Positions 22,750 to 33,429 of a stretch of 64,000 nucleotides of DNA are shown piece after piece; position 1 is the first letter of the stretch; every line of letters starts with the position of its first letter. Source of the stretch: Meconema thalassinum (Eukaryota > Arthropoda > Insecta > Orthoptera > Tettigoniidae); NCBI GenBank assembly GCA_946902985.2, contig OX336393.1, positions 128,244,533 through 128,308,532 on the forward strand, written 5' to 3'. Under the pieces are notes generated by a model, which was not told the origin of the DNA, made no database searches, and saw only the letters and a list, made by a program, of their open reading frames with translations. The translations under genes and the position numbers were made by a program.

Positions 22750-25465
22750 ATGCCTTGTTGTTTTGTACCAGGATGCAGATCTGGCTATGGGGACTGTAAA
22801 GAGGTAAGACGGTTTTTCAAACCCCCTAAAGATAAGGAACGTTTTATCAAGTGGAAAGGGGCCATACCAAGGAAGGATAGGGAACTTACTGAAAAGTCCT
22901 ACATCTGTGATGCTCACTTTTCAGATGATTTAATTGTTAAATTTGACAAATTTGAGATAGAAGGGAAGGAAGTACTTAATTCTCCCAAGAACCAACTGGC
23001 GATTGAAAGACTATTCTGTTCCACATATATTTCCTAATTTGCCTAAGTATTTGTCCAGTACTGTAACTCGAAGGAAATCTCCCCAAAAAAGAAAATCGTC
23101 AGATAATCTTCTGGCAAAGACACCCCCCAAATGTTCGAAATTTGATTCTGAATCCGCTTGTGACAACAGCAATATCCAGTTTTCCAACATGCCTAAATCC
23201 GACGATTCTCAATCTGAAGTGTTAGAATTAAAACAACAATTAAGGAACTTAAAACGGAAGTTGGCTAGGGCAAACAAAACGATTAAGTTAGAGAGGGCTA
23301 AAGTTTCTGTTCTGCAAAGTGAACTTGGTAGGATGAAACACAGACTTTCAGGACAAGGTGCCTGTCAGTGTAAAGAAGGGCTATCTAGGAAACAAAAAGT
23401 TATTGTGGACACTATGTTGCAAAAGTGTCAGAAAAAGAACCCCAAAGGTATGAGGTATGACAGTGAGTTTCTTTTAGATAGTTTTTTGCTACACATAAAA
23501 TCACCCAAGGGTTATAGACATTGCCTGAAACATGGTTTGCTGCCCCTTCCATCTGAGGTACATTTAAGTAGGTTGTTAAAGGGTTTAAAATGCTCATATG
23601 GTGTAAATAAAAATGCTCTTGATGCCATTAAAGACTACTTCAGTGAAGAAAGGGATGAGAATAAAAAGACAGGGATTGTCATTTTTGATGAGGTGAAACT
23701 AAGAGAAGATGTACAATTTAATGGGTCCTCTTTGTTCATAGATGGATTTGTGGACTTTGGTAATGTAACACCTGAAGACCAGAGTAATGTGTTGGCTGAC
23801 CATGCCCTTGTTTTTATGTTTGTACCTCTCTTACACAGTTGGGTGCAACCAGTTGCTGTCTTTGCTAGTAAAAATGCTACTCCTGGAGAGCTTTTGGCTA
23901 AAATATTAGTACAAATTATAATCCAACTTGAACAGGCAGGGTGTAAAGTGGTAGGGTTCACATGTGATGGCAGCCAATCAAACAAACAGGCCTGGAGGCA
24001 TTTACAAATATCAGGAAAGAAAGGATATGTTAAGTGTTGTTTCTCTAACCCTGTTGATGGAAGTAGGAAAGTATGGGCTTTTTCAGATGCAGTACATATT
24101 TTAAAATGTATACGCAACCACTTCCATGACAAGCGTGCTGTCGTGTTTGATACAGACACAGTGGACTATCGCTTTTATGAACTTGTGTATAATACTGACA
24201 ATTCATCAGAACTCGCTGGTGTAAAGGCATGCAGTAAATTGACTTTATCACATATACATCCAACCTCCTTCCAGCGGATGAATGCCCGACTTGCCTTTCA
24301 GTTATTTAGCACTAGCATGGCAAAGGCCTTACATTTTTTTTAGAGAAACTGGCATTCCAGGTTTTGAAGAGAGTGAAGCGACTGAAAGATTCACGCAGGT
24401 GTTGAATGATTTGGCCGATGCTTTAAATTCCACCACACCATCATTTGCATTGAGAAAAGATTCTAAACATCATAAAATTTTACTAGACATGTCTGTAATT
24501 CTAGATAATTCAGATAGTACTTTTGCTTCCAACAGAACATTAGAATCATTGAGAGTTACTATTCAGAGCACACTGGAAATTGCTGTTTATTTGTGGAGTC
24601 AAGGTTTAAACTATGTATTGACAGGCAAATTTAATCAGGATCCACTAGAGAGACATTTTGGCATCATGCGATCATTGACATGTGATGACCATCCTTCAAC
24701 AGTTGATTTCTTGCACTTACACATGTTGCAATCTATTTATGCTCCAGTAAAAAATGTTTTATCAAAAGGAGGGAATTGTGAACTAAAGACAGAATGCTCC
24801 TTAACATCATATGTCAACCAGATCAGAATTCTAGCAAAGAAGACTGAGAAGGAAAATAGGGACATAAAAGCATCAGTGGTGGGCAGTTGAGAGGAAAAGA
24901 TTGTTTTTGAAAGTGGTTGTGCAAGTCTTTCAGTGCAGGGAGAAAATCCATCCGTCAGTGCCCTTGGTAGTGTTAAAAGATGTCTGGTTTACAATTTAGC
25001 TGGTTATATTGTACATCAGGCCCCCAGAATTCTGAAGTGTGTGTCCTGTGTTGATGTTATCAAGACATCAGCAGTAACAACTAATTATTTTGCCCTCTTT
25101 ACAAACTACGGGACTATGGCTCTCAAAGGGGACAAAACTATTTATGCCACCCTTCAGAGGCATACCCTTCAGAGGCATTATTTAATGTCTTGCTTCAGGC
25201 AGAAGAGACAATAAGTGCCCACCTCTCATCTCCCTCTGGTTTCTGGGGTGACTTGTTTTATGATTGCTTGGAGAACATGGAGAACATTACAATTCAACCT
25301 TCAGGCTTGGGGTGTAATGAGCAACATGCAATTGAGACTGTACCAAAACTGATCTTTCACTACATGAAGTGTCGTTTCTACTTCAAGATGAAGGAACTCC
25401 GGAAGGAACTGAGATCAGGGAAAATGTCAAAATCTACCAGGAAATTTTCTAAGGTATCGAACTGA
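22750..25465 (+). pseudogene. P-element (THAP9-like) transposase, frame-disrupted
   Basis: Starts at ATG 22750 with a THAP zinc-binding DNA-binding domain (M-P-C-C-x4-C near the start, F-x-K-W, C-D-A-H-F). A one-base frame change near 22970-22982 leads into the conserved S-V-P-x-I-F-P box. Next come a basic segment, a coiled coil (about 23205-23350) and the RNase H-like catalytic core. Candidate acidic residues: D at 23687-23689 (F-D-E), D at 23966-23968 (C-D-G-S) and E at 24648-24650 (D-P-L-E-R-H-F-G). Other breaks: an 8-T run before 24343, an in-frame TGA 24888-24890, and a shift in a duplicated ACCCTTCAGAGGCAT (about 25146-25178). The C-terminus ends near 25465, followed by a GTAAGA donor-like site. 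Some breaks could hide short introns, but inactivation is likelier. Confidence 0.9.
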
Positions 25466-25514
25466 AGGTAAGAATTAAAAGAAAGAATATGACTCCTCAG
25501 TTTTGTTATTATTG

Positions 25515-25559
<45 letters not shown>

Positions 25560-26043
25560 AAATTTGAATTATGTGTTTCACTTTCCGCTGCGAATTATAT
25601 TCTCTCTTATTGTTCCTGTTTATTTCAGGTAATATTCCTTTTGAATGGCAATGCCCTACGCGAGTTGCGTTCGTACTGTTTTTTTTTTGGTTGTGTTGCA
25701 AGTCTGTTAAGGGAATGTAAAATGTGTAACAATGTGAAGAAATCCTTTCTCATAGCGAGGTTCATTTTTCCGTTCTTTTTTTTTTTTTTTTTTTATTTAC
25801 GGTACCGATAGCTGGCAAAACTAATTGCATTTTGAACTTGCTCTCTGTCTTCACTTATTGTCGAAACTGGACTATTACAGGATACGACTTTATTAAATTA
25901 TAATTGGGCACAGTAAAGTAAGTGTAGATGTCGAACTTATTAGCGCCTATGCGGATATCTTGCGGTGTTTTAACATGTAAAACAGGTCGCAAGGTTTTAA
26001 GTCTCGTAAGCGCCAATGCTAACTTATATCACAGATCGGAGCC
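25466..26043. other. P-element 3' non-coding region
   Basis: Contains (TTA)n at about 25513-25559 and poly-T runs at 25679-25688 and about 25777-25794. No ORF. Confidence 0.6.
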
Positions 26044-26086
26044 AGCGCTGCGCTGCGGCGGACCAGGCGTACTAGGCCAGTGATAT

Positions 26087-26109
26087 CACTTCTTATTCTA
26101 CTCGTTATG
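26087..26109 (-). repeat. P-element right terminal inverted repeat
   Basis: Exact inverse of 22351-22373, ending GTTATG before the GTTGTAG flank. Confidence 0.93.
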
Positions 26110-26212
26110 GTTGTAGTTTGCATTTCATTTTCATCTTCACGATCACCCAAACCATTAGGGGCCGATAACCTAGATGTTAGGCCCCTTAAAACAACAATTA
26201 TCATCTTCATCA
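26110..26212 (+). mobile_element. LINE 3' end, right part (continuation of 21590-22350)
   Basis: After the P element, sequence runs to GGGGCCGATAACCTAGATGT, then TAGGCCCC (a short inverted repeat GGGGCC/GGCCCC), then AAAACAAC and ATCATC triplets. This is a recurrent insect LINE/SINE 3' terminus. Joining it to 22350 after removing one TSD copy gives a continuous repeat end. Confidence 0.6.
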
Positions 26213-26234
26213 TCTCTGGTATTCCGTTTGGATA

Positions 26235-26395
26235 GTATTCTATGTCTGTGTTTACCCCTTATTAATCCCGTTTCCAACGGGGTCGGGGATGCGATGAAAC
26301 ACGTGGCGGATAGTTTCTATGGCCAGATGCCCTTCTTGACGCTAACCTCACGAGACGAGTTAGTGAGAGATGAGATGAATGAAAGTTCAATTTCA
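26235..26395 (-). mobile_element. SINE fragment (family IV tail half)
   Basis: The inverse of this block matches 37960-38072 by eye: CTCGTGAGGTTRGCGTCA, AGGGCATCTGGCC, CATCCCCGACCCCGT, AACGGGATTAATAAGGGGTA. No tRNA-like head here. Confidence 0.8.
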
Positions 26396-26561
26396 AGTAG
26401 TTCCAACTTTGGTTACCAGATGACACTGTCACTAAGCTAGCAGCGAACGTTGGAATACAGTATACTATGCTATAGAATTATATGCCAGCAGATATTATCA
26501 GCGGGGCTCATTATACCAACCTATTTTTAGTCTATTTTCATTTATGAGATGACTTTTTGTC

Positions 26562-26620
26562 CGTGTGTGTGTGTGTGTGTGTGTGTGAGCGCATGTGTGT
26601 GTGTGTATGAGCGTGTGTGC
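26562..26620. repeat. (GT)n microsatellite inside H3
   Basis: GTGTGT runs with GAGC/ATGA interruptions just inside the 5' end, the position where family members H4, H5, H7 and H8 also carry GT repeats. Confidence 0.9.
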
Positions 26621-27714
26621 ATCATTGCGTGTGGGTCCCCTCCCCCTAATAACTTATAAACGGCTTGAGTGATTTCAATGTAACTCAGTAATGTCATAGT
26701 ACAATTTCGGCCGACCCCGACCGTGCCCTCCAAATTTTATTACGTCTCACCAATCCAACATGGCGGCTATGCGAATTATTTCACCGGCATTCTAAAACCT
26801 GTTAACTACAAAACGAACATGGCGGCCAAGCGAAGTTGAAACATTCAAATATATTTTTCTCGTGATTTAACCATCCGAACGCAGTGAAACATGGTACAAC
26901 AATTGCAATGCAATTTAGTTCAATTGTGTACATAACCTGAAGATGGCGGCTGTGCAAAATTTTAAAATGAAGTTTTTATTTCTTGTGTTCTAGTCATGCG
27001 ATCAAAGTGAAAGTCGGAATAATGAACCAACGCAATAATCTTTATCTTATGGTACACAACTCTATGGCCAACACATATAACTGTCCAACATGGTGACCAT
27101 CCGAAATATTTAGACGGCTCTCAATATCAAACAATCTATTACAGCAATCGAACTGAAATTTTGTATGTTGATAGAAGCTATTAACATAAGTTCACCTAAG
27201 GGACTTTTAATAATCTGGTGATCACAAAACCAACATGGCGGCCAAGCGAAGTTTAAAATATTAAATGGAATTTACTCACTTGGTACCGTAAATGTTCATA
27301 AATATGTAATCTTCTGACATCCAATTAAACACAATTGTTTTGTTAACCGCAAGATAATGGCTGTGTGAAATAAAGTTAAGTTTTTATTGCTTGTGTCCTA
27401 ATCATGCGATCAAAGTGAAAGTTTGAATAATGAATCTACGCAATAATCTTGATCTAATGGTACATAACTCTATGGTCTACACATATAACAACCCAACAAG
27501 CGACCATTCGAAAAATGTAGACGATTCTCAATATCTACGAACCTACTAGAGCAATCAAATTGATTTTTTCTGATGATAGAGGCTATTAACATAAGTTCAC
27601 CTATGTTGAGCAAAACACCAACATGGCGGTGACGCGAAATTTAAATATTTAAATGGATATTTCTCGTTACGTTACATCCGAGCGCTGTGAAATTTGGCAC
27701 GGTATATAATTTTT

Positions 27715-28808
27715 AGCTATTTTTAATTTTGAAAACAATTGGCTTATGAGATCACCTTTTGTCCGTGTGTGTATGTGTGCGTGTGCGTGTGTGTGATTCG
27801 TGTGTGTGTCCCCCCCTGATAAAATCTAAACGGATGGAGCGATTTCAATGAAACTCGGTAAGTTCATAGCACTATTCCGGGCGACCCCGACCGTGCCCTT
27901 CAAATTTTGTTACGACTCACCAATCGAACATGGCGGCTGTGCGAAATATTTCACCAGCATTCAATATCTCCGAAACTATTACCGATATTACCCTGACATT
28001 TTGTATGGTGATAAAGGGAACTACTATAAATTCACTTATGTGACCTTTGAAAACCTTGTAACTACAAAACCGACATGGCGGCCAAGCGAAGATGCGACTT
28101 TTAAATATACGTTTCTCGCGATTTAACCAACCAAACGCAATGAAACTTGGTACAGTATATGTTTATATATATTGTAATGCACCGACATCTAACTTCGTTC
28201 AAATGTTTACATAATCACAAGATGGTGGATGTGCGAAATATTTCACCGGCATTCTATATCTCTGAAACTATTAGCGGTATCTCCCTGAAATTTTGTACGG
28301 AGATAATGGGCACTACTGGAAGTTCATCTATAAGACTTTCAAAAACCGGTTAACTACAAAACGAACATGGCGGCCAAGCGAATTTGAAAATTTTAAATAT
28401 ACCTTTCTCGCGATTTAATGCTCGAACCGGAATGAAATCTGGTACAGGAAATGTTTATACACATTGTAATGCACTCGTATCTAATTTAGTTCAATTGTTT
28501 ACATAACCTCAAGATGGCGGCTGTGCGAATTTTAAAATTAAGTTTTTATTTCTTGTGATGTAGTCATGCGATCGAAGTGATAGTTTAAATAATGAACCTA
28601 CGCAATACTTTTCCTTTAATGGTACATGACTCTATGGCCTATACATTTAACAATCCAACATGGCAACCATCCGAAATGTTTAGTCTGTTCTCAATATCTA
28701 CGAATCTATTACAGCAATCAAAGTGAAATTTTGTATGTTGATAGAGGCAATTAACATAAGTAGGATATATGAAAATAGGCTGTATAGTTCTTCACGGAAC
28801 TACTTGTT
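27715..28808 (+). mobile_element. Helentron-like element (H4) nested in H3
   Basis: Its own 5' end (AGCTATTTTTAATTTTGAAA then GGCTTATGAGATCACC), GT tract (27765-27805), body and 3' end (GAAAATAGGCTGTATAGTTC, hairpin, ACTTGTT) all lie between H3 segments. The exact 12-mer CAAGATGGCGGC is at 28510-28521. Confidence 0.82.
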
Positions 28809-29069
28809 ATACTGACGTATAATTTAATGGAATTTTACGAGAACTTAAACATGGTGGCTGTGCATTCTTTTAAAATCTAGTTTTGAATTCCCCGAGTCCT
28901 AAGTAAGACCAGTAGGATATATTAAAATAGGCTATTTAGAGTAGTTCTTCTCGGAACTACTTGTTCTATTTAAGTTATAAGCAGAGAATAATAACTGCAG
29001 ATTGAAAGCAGTTACTGTACTACAGCAGTAAAATTTGATTCTTATTGTACTTATATCACCATTAATAAT

Positions 29070-29290
29070 GTCCGGCTCCATGGCTAAATGGTTAGTGTGC
29101 TAGGCTTTGGCCCGAAGGGTCCCGGGTTCGATTCCCGGCTGGGTCATTAGAGATTTTCCCGTGGCCCGGGGACTGGGTGTGTGTGACGTCTTCATCAACA
29201 CTTCATCTTCATAACGACGCGCAGGTCGCCCACGGACGTCAACTAGAAAGACCTGCACTAGGTCTCCCAGGAAGCCAGACGAAAAAAAAA
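29070..29290 (+). mobile_element. tRNA-derived SINE (family V)
   Basis: tRNA-like head with box A-like TGGCTAAATGGTTAGTGTGC and a strong box B CCGGGTTCGATTCCCGG. The body contains CCCGTGGCCCGGGG and a GACCTGCACTAGGTC inverted repeat near 29250-29265. A poly-A tail of about 11 bases (29282-29292) abuts the AACAAG end of H5. TSD not resolved. Confidence 0.88.
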
Positions 29291-30735
29291 AACAAGTAGT
29301 TCCGTGAAGAACTATACAGCCTATTTTCATATATTCTACTTATGTTAATTGCCACTATTTAACATACACAATTTCAGTTTGATTGCTGTAATAGATTCGT
29401 AGATATTGAGAACAGACTAAATATTTCGGATGGTCGCCATGTTGGATTTTATATATGTAGGTCCTAGAGTTATGTACTGTTACATGCAGATTATTGTGAA
29501 CGTGTAGTATTCAAACTTCAATCGCATAATTAGGACACAAGAAAAAACGAGGAGATTTAAAATTTTTTCACAGCTGCCATCTTGAGGTTATGGAAACAAT
29601 TGAAATAAATTAGATGCCAGTGGATTAACATTCGGATAAAGATTTACTGTACCAAGTTTCACTGCACGCGGATGGTTAAATTGCGAGAAACGTCCATGTG
29701 AATATTTATAATTCGCGTCACCGCCATGTTGGATTTGTGATCACCAGGTTATTTAAAGTCCTATAGGTGAACTTAAGTTCATAGCCCCTATGAACATTAA
29801 CAAATGCAGTTTGATTGCTAAAATAGATTCGTAGATATTCAGTATCGTCTAAATATTTCGGATGGTCGCCATGTTGGATTGTTAAATGTATAGGCCATAG
29901 AGTCATGTACCATTAAAGGAAAATTATTGCGTAGGTTCATTATTCAAACTTTCACTTCGATCGCATGACTACATCACAAGAAATAAAAACTTAATTTTGA
30001 AATTCGCACTGCCGCCATCTTGAGGTTATGTAAACAATTGAACTAAATTAGATACCAGTGGATTACAATGTGTATAAATATTTCCTGTACCAGGTTTCAG
30101 TGCGCTTGGAACATTAAATCGCGAGAAAGGTCTATTTAAAATGTTCTAATTCGCTTGGCCGCCATGTTCGTTTTGTAGTTAACTGGGTTTTGAAAATCTT
30201 ATAGATGGACTTCCAGTAGTGCCCTCTATCTCAGTACAAATTTTAGGGAGATACCGCTAATAGTTTCAGAGATATAGAATGCCGGTGAAATATTTCGCAC
30301 ATCCGCCATCTTGTGATTATGTAAACAATTGAACGAAGTTATATGTCCGTGCATTACAATGTATATAAACATATACTGTACCAAGTTTCATTGCGTTTGG
30401 TTGGTCAAATCGCGAGAAACGTCTATTTAAAAGTCGCAAATTCGCTTGGCCGCCATGTTCGTTTTGTAGTTACCAGGTTTTCGAAAGTCACATAAGTGAA
30501 CTTATAGTAGTTCCCTCTATCACCATAGAAAATGTCAGGGTAATATCGGTAATAGTTTCGGAGATATTGAATGCTGGTGAAATATTTCGCACAGCCGCCA
30601 TGTTGGATTGGTGAGTCGTAACAAAATTTGAAGGGCACGGTCGAGGTCGCCGGGAATAGTGCTATGAACTTTCCGAGTTTCATTGAAATCGCTCCTGCCG
30701 TTTAGATTTTATTAGGGGGACACACACACACGAAT

Positions 30736-30767
<32 letters not shown>

Positions 30768-30822
30768 CACACGGACAAAAGGTGATCTCATAAGCCTATT
30801 TTTTCAAAATTGAAAATAGGCT
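29291..30822 (-). mobile_element. Helentron-like element (H5), inverted copy
   Basis: Minus orientation: 3' end AACAAGTAGTTCCGTGAAGA at the left, 5' end with CACACACA tract (30720-30775), GGTGATCTCATAAGCC and inverse AGCCTATTTTC pairs at the right. 1532 bp. The body carries GCCGCCATCTTG (30011-30022) and several GCCGCCATGTTCG copies. It lies head-to-head with H3/H4, giving a large imperfect inverted repeat across 26.5-30.8 kb. Confidence 0.88.
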
Positions 30823-31022
30823 AAAAATGTGGTATAGGCTAGATTTAAAAATAACATGGCTTTCTTACAATGTTGTAAAATTAATTCACAACGAGTAAAC
30901 TACCGGTATATTTATTGTTTCTTCCGCTCAGTCGATGTTTTGGGTTCAAATGAAGCCGTTCTGCAGCCAAATATTCAACACTTTGCTACACGCACTTTTT
31001 TTTTTAAACATTTACTTTAAAA

Positions 31023-31965
31023 TACTATTAGGTTGCCCCACAAAGTAGGTCATTTTTTAAGTTTTATGTTTTATATAAGATAGAATTGAGAAAACACTCA
31101 GCGTCTTGGAAGAAAATCTGTAAAGAAGTAGTCTACTCGTAGGCTGTCAGAAGAACTTGGTGCATCAAAAGATACCGTACACCACCAGATTTTAAAAACT
31201 GGGAAAATAGATCTGTACCTCATGAATTGACTCCTGAACAGGCTCAACGTAGAGTGGATATCTGTCGTCAGCTTATCCACAACCCCATGGATGATAGATT
31301 TATTAGGAGAATTGTCACATGTGATGAAAAATGGGTCTGTTAGCGCAACAGTGACTCAGTCCCCGTCAACCAGCCAAAGTCATCGTTAAAAGGATCGGTT
31401 CGGCCCCAAGGTGCTGTTGTGAGTCTGGAGGAATTTTGAAGGAGTGATTCACTGGGAGTTTGTGTCGAGCGTGCATGCGGTCAATGCGGATCTCTATTCT
31501 CAACATCTGGAACGAGTTCATGAAATTTTGAGACGGAGATACCACGCATTAGTTAACCAAAATAGTGTTCTCTTGTAGCAGGACAATGCGAGACCCCATA
31601 TTTCACGAACAATCCAGGAATTGGGAGGAATAGAACTGCTACCTCAACCAGCGTACAGCCCTGATCTAGCGCCTGCAGATTACCATATTTTTCGATCCGT
31701 GGCCCATTTCTTGCGTGGAAGAAATTTCGAAAACATTGAAGCTGTGGAAGTGAGTCTCGTCGAATTATTCGCATCAAACCCCAGAGACTGGCACCATCAT
31801 GGGATAATAAGCCTCGCTGATAGATGGCTCAAACCCATAGAATACTTTGAAGAATACTTTAATTTCATGACAGAAAACTTTCCAAATAAAATTCTCTTTA
31901 AAAACGACATTACTGACGAGACATTTACTATATTTCATTTAAAACACGTCAAAATAAAATACTAA
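31023..31965 (+). pseudogene. Mariner transposase pseudogene
   Basis: The possible left terminus TTAGGTTGCCCCACAAAGTA (about 31030-31049) resembles mariner ends. The decayed coding region shows the order R-R-L-S-E-E-L-G (HTH, about 31137), H-E-L-T-P-E-Q-A-Q-R-R-V-D-I-C (about 31221), V-T-C-D-E-K-W-V (first catalytic Asp, about 31320), Q-D-N-A-R-P-H (second, about 31581) and Y-S-P-D-L-A-P-A-D-Y-H (third, about 31680). Stops and frameshifts occur before 31590, and the last about 115 codons are open (31621-31965). No right terminal repeat found. Clearly inactive. Confidence 0.9.
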
Positions 31966-33055
31966 AATAAACTTAAAAAGCATGGAAAATACATAACATT
32001 AAAAAAAAGAAAATTAAAAAGGTTTTCCTTTTTTCTTAAGATATTCCTTGGTCCTATTCTTGATTATTTGAATTGTTGAGTATGATGTTTTGGTTGACTA
32101 ATCCGGTCTCATTTCCTTGGGATATATGTTTCACTTAATTTCTCATTTCACGTAGCTAAATTATGCGTTATGTGGGGTTATTTTTTATTTGCTATCATTT
32201 TTGTAATTTCGTTGTTTTCAGTTCGAAACACGTATCAACATTAATAAGAACAAAAGTATTGCTTTACCAGGGCGAAAAAATAATTAGGCCTTATACTTCA
32301 TTATTATTAAGAGAAAAGCGCACGAATTGGCATAACATAGATTTAGGTACACCAGTTTAGTCCTTGCCGTAATCGCACAGTGATTTCTGGTTATTGATGT
32401 GTAACATCTTTCCACTCGGTTGTTGGATATTTGTGGGAGTGATTTTGAAAAATGGGACGGAAGAGGATCGGAACTATCCAGCTGGCAGTGGTGGATCGAA
32501 TGGAAGTGTGTAAGACGCACTGCCAGTTGGATCGCATTGCTGAACACTTTCATTCTGACAGTAAACGCTCATGCGAATTCTGGTGTCAACTGATTGAAAC
32601 AAAGCACATGGCACATGTTCAAAGTCTTCGTATCAGTATTTAAAATATAAAATGCTTTAATATCAAACATTGTAAGTAGTCGGCATTGCCGGTATTATGT
32701 TTCTGCCCAATGGCTATTCAAATATTAACCCACATAACGGTAATGCAGTCATCAATATAATATAATAGTTGTGTTTATACGAGAATTGAGCAAGCCTTCA
32801 TGAACTATTGCTGAATACATTCTCTTTACTCACAAGATGGCCTATTCATAGGGCATTTTAAACTCAATTCCACGCAGGAACATTATCGAAACAAGCAAAA
32901 TATAAATGAAACTTAATTCCGTGATGCAGTATTATTGGTACGTGAAAATAAGTCACCATCTTGTACCTAATTTAGAGATCTCGAGTTCGAATCTCGTACA
33001 GGTTAGATATTTTTGCTACCAGATTCTCGTTTTTAACGATATGTATCATATCAAA
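31966..33055. other. Unassigned spacer
   Basis: No recognisable genes. A short imperfect inverted repeat (CAGCTGGCAGTG at about 32470 with CACTGCCAGTTG at about 32518) could form a hairpin. A box B-like GAGTTCGAATCTCG near 32983-32996 has no box A partner. Confidence 0.35.
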
Positions 33056-33060
33056 ATGTC

Positions 33061-33420
33061 GCCTCCGTAGCGTAGCGGTCAGCATGGTTAGCTGCCGCCC
33101 CGGAGGTCCTGGGTTCGATTCCCTGCTCTGCCACGAAATTTGAAAAGTGGTATGAGGACTGGAACGGGGTCTACTCAGCCTCGGGTGTTCCAAATGAGTA
33201 GAGGGGGCTCGATTCCCACCTCAGCCATCCTCGAAGTGGTTTTCCGTGGTTTCCCACTTCGTCTTCGGGCAAATGCCGGGATGGTACTGTCCCCGATAAT
33301 CCAGATAGTAGGCTGTCAGATATCCGCCCCCTCAATCGGATTGCCAATAATCAATCGCACCGGCATAGCTACATCAATGAAAATGACACTGACAGATACT
33401 ACCGAGATTAGAGCACAGTA
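33061..33420 (+). mobile_element. tRNA-derived SINE (family IV, with head)
   Basis: Head with box A-like TAGCGTAGCGGTCAGCATGG and box B CTGGGTTCGATTCCC. The body has GGTTTTCCGTGGTTTCCCA (also in the copies at 37809 and, inverted, 53785) and AATGCCGGGATGGTACTGTC. No clear TSD, so the 3' limit is approximate. Confidence 0.85.
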
Positions 33421-33429
33421 GTTAACATG

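Larger units (their letters stand above)
22351..26109 (+). mobile_element. P-element superfamily transposon with complete ends
   Basis: A 3759-bp element bounded by a perfect 23-bp terminal inverted repeat beginning CATAACGAGTAGAATAAGAA (22351-22373 and 26087-26109). An internal 9-bp inverted repeat, CGCAGCGCT, lies at 22433-22441 and, inverted, at 26044-26052, as subterminal repeats do in P elements. A 7-bp direct repeat GTTGTAG flanks it (22344-22350, 26110-26116); P elements usually make 8 bp, so one base may have changed. It encodes a THAP-domain transposase, now broken. Inserted in a LINE 3'-UTR-like repeat. Confidence 0.93.
26529..28965 (+). mobile_element. Helentron/DINE-1-like element (H3, outer)
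   Basis: 5' end AGTCTATTTTCATTTATGAG with a following (GT)n tract (26563-26620). The body is built of degenerate units carrying AACATGGCGGCCAAGCGAA or AAGATGGCGGCTGTGC. The 3' end at 28936-28965 has AGTTCTTCTCGGAACT then ACTTGTT, a 5-bp-stem hairpin. Copy H4 (27715-28808) is nested in it; the outer element resumes at 28809. Non-coding; ORFs such as 27848-28126 reflect the repeat unit. Confidence 0.82.

Noticed and set aside
22801..22812. GAGGTAAGA as a splice donor in the THAP coding region
   Set aside because: The frame continues through it with conserved THAP-like residues (F-x-K-W, C-D-A-H-F), so it is more likely coding.
27848..28353. 92- and 68-codon ORFs and similar ones at 30423-30683, 54568-54762 and 59283-59489 as a gene family
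   Set aside because: They recur because the Helentron-like repeat unit recurs, on both strands, with stops and shifts between copies.
29070..29150. tRNA gene candidate (box A and box B present); likewise at 33061, 53470, 58458 and 63140
   Set aside because: No full cloverleaf or anticodon arm is supported, and each is followed by a repeated body, tail and often a TSD: these are SINE heads.
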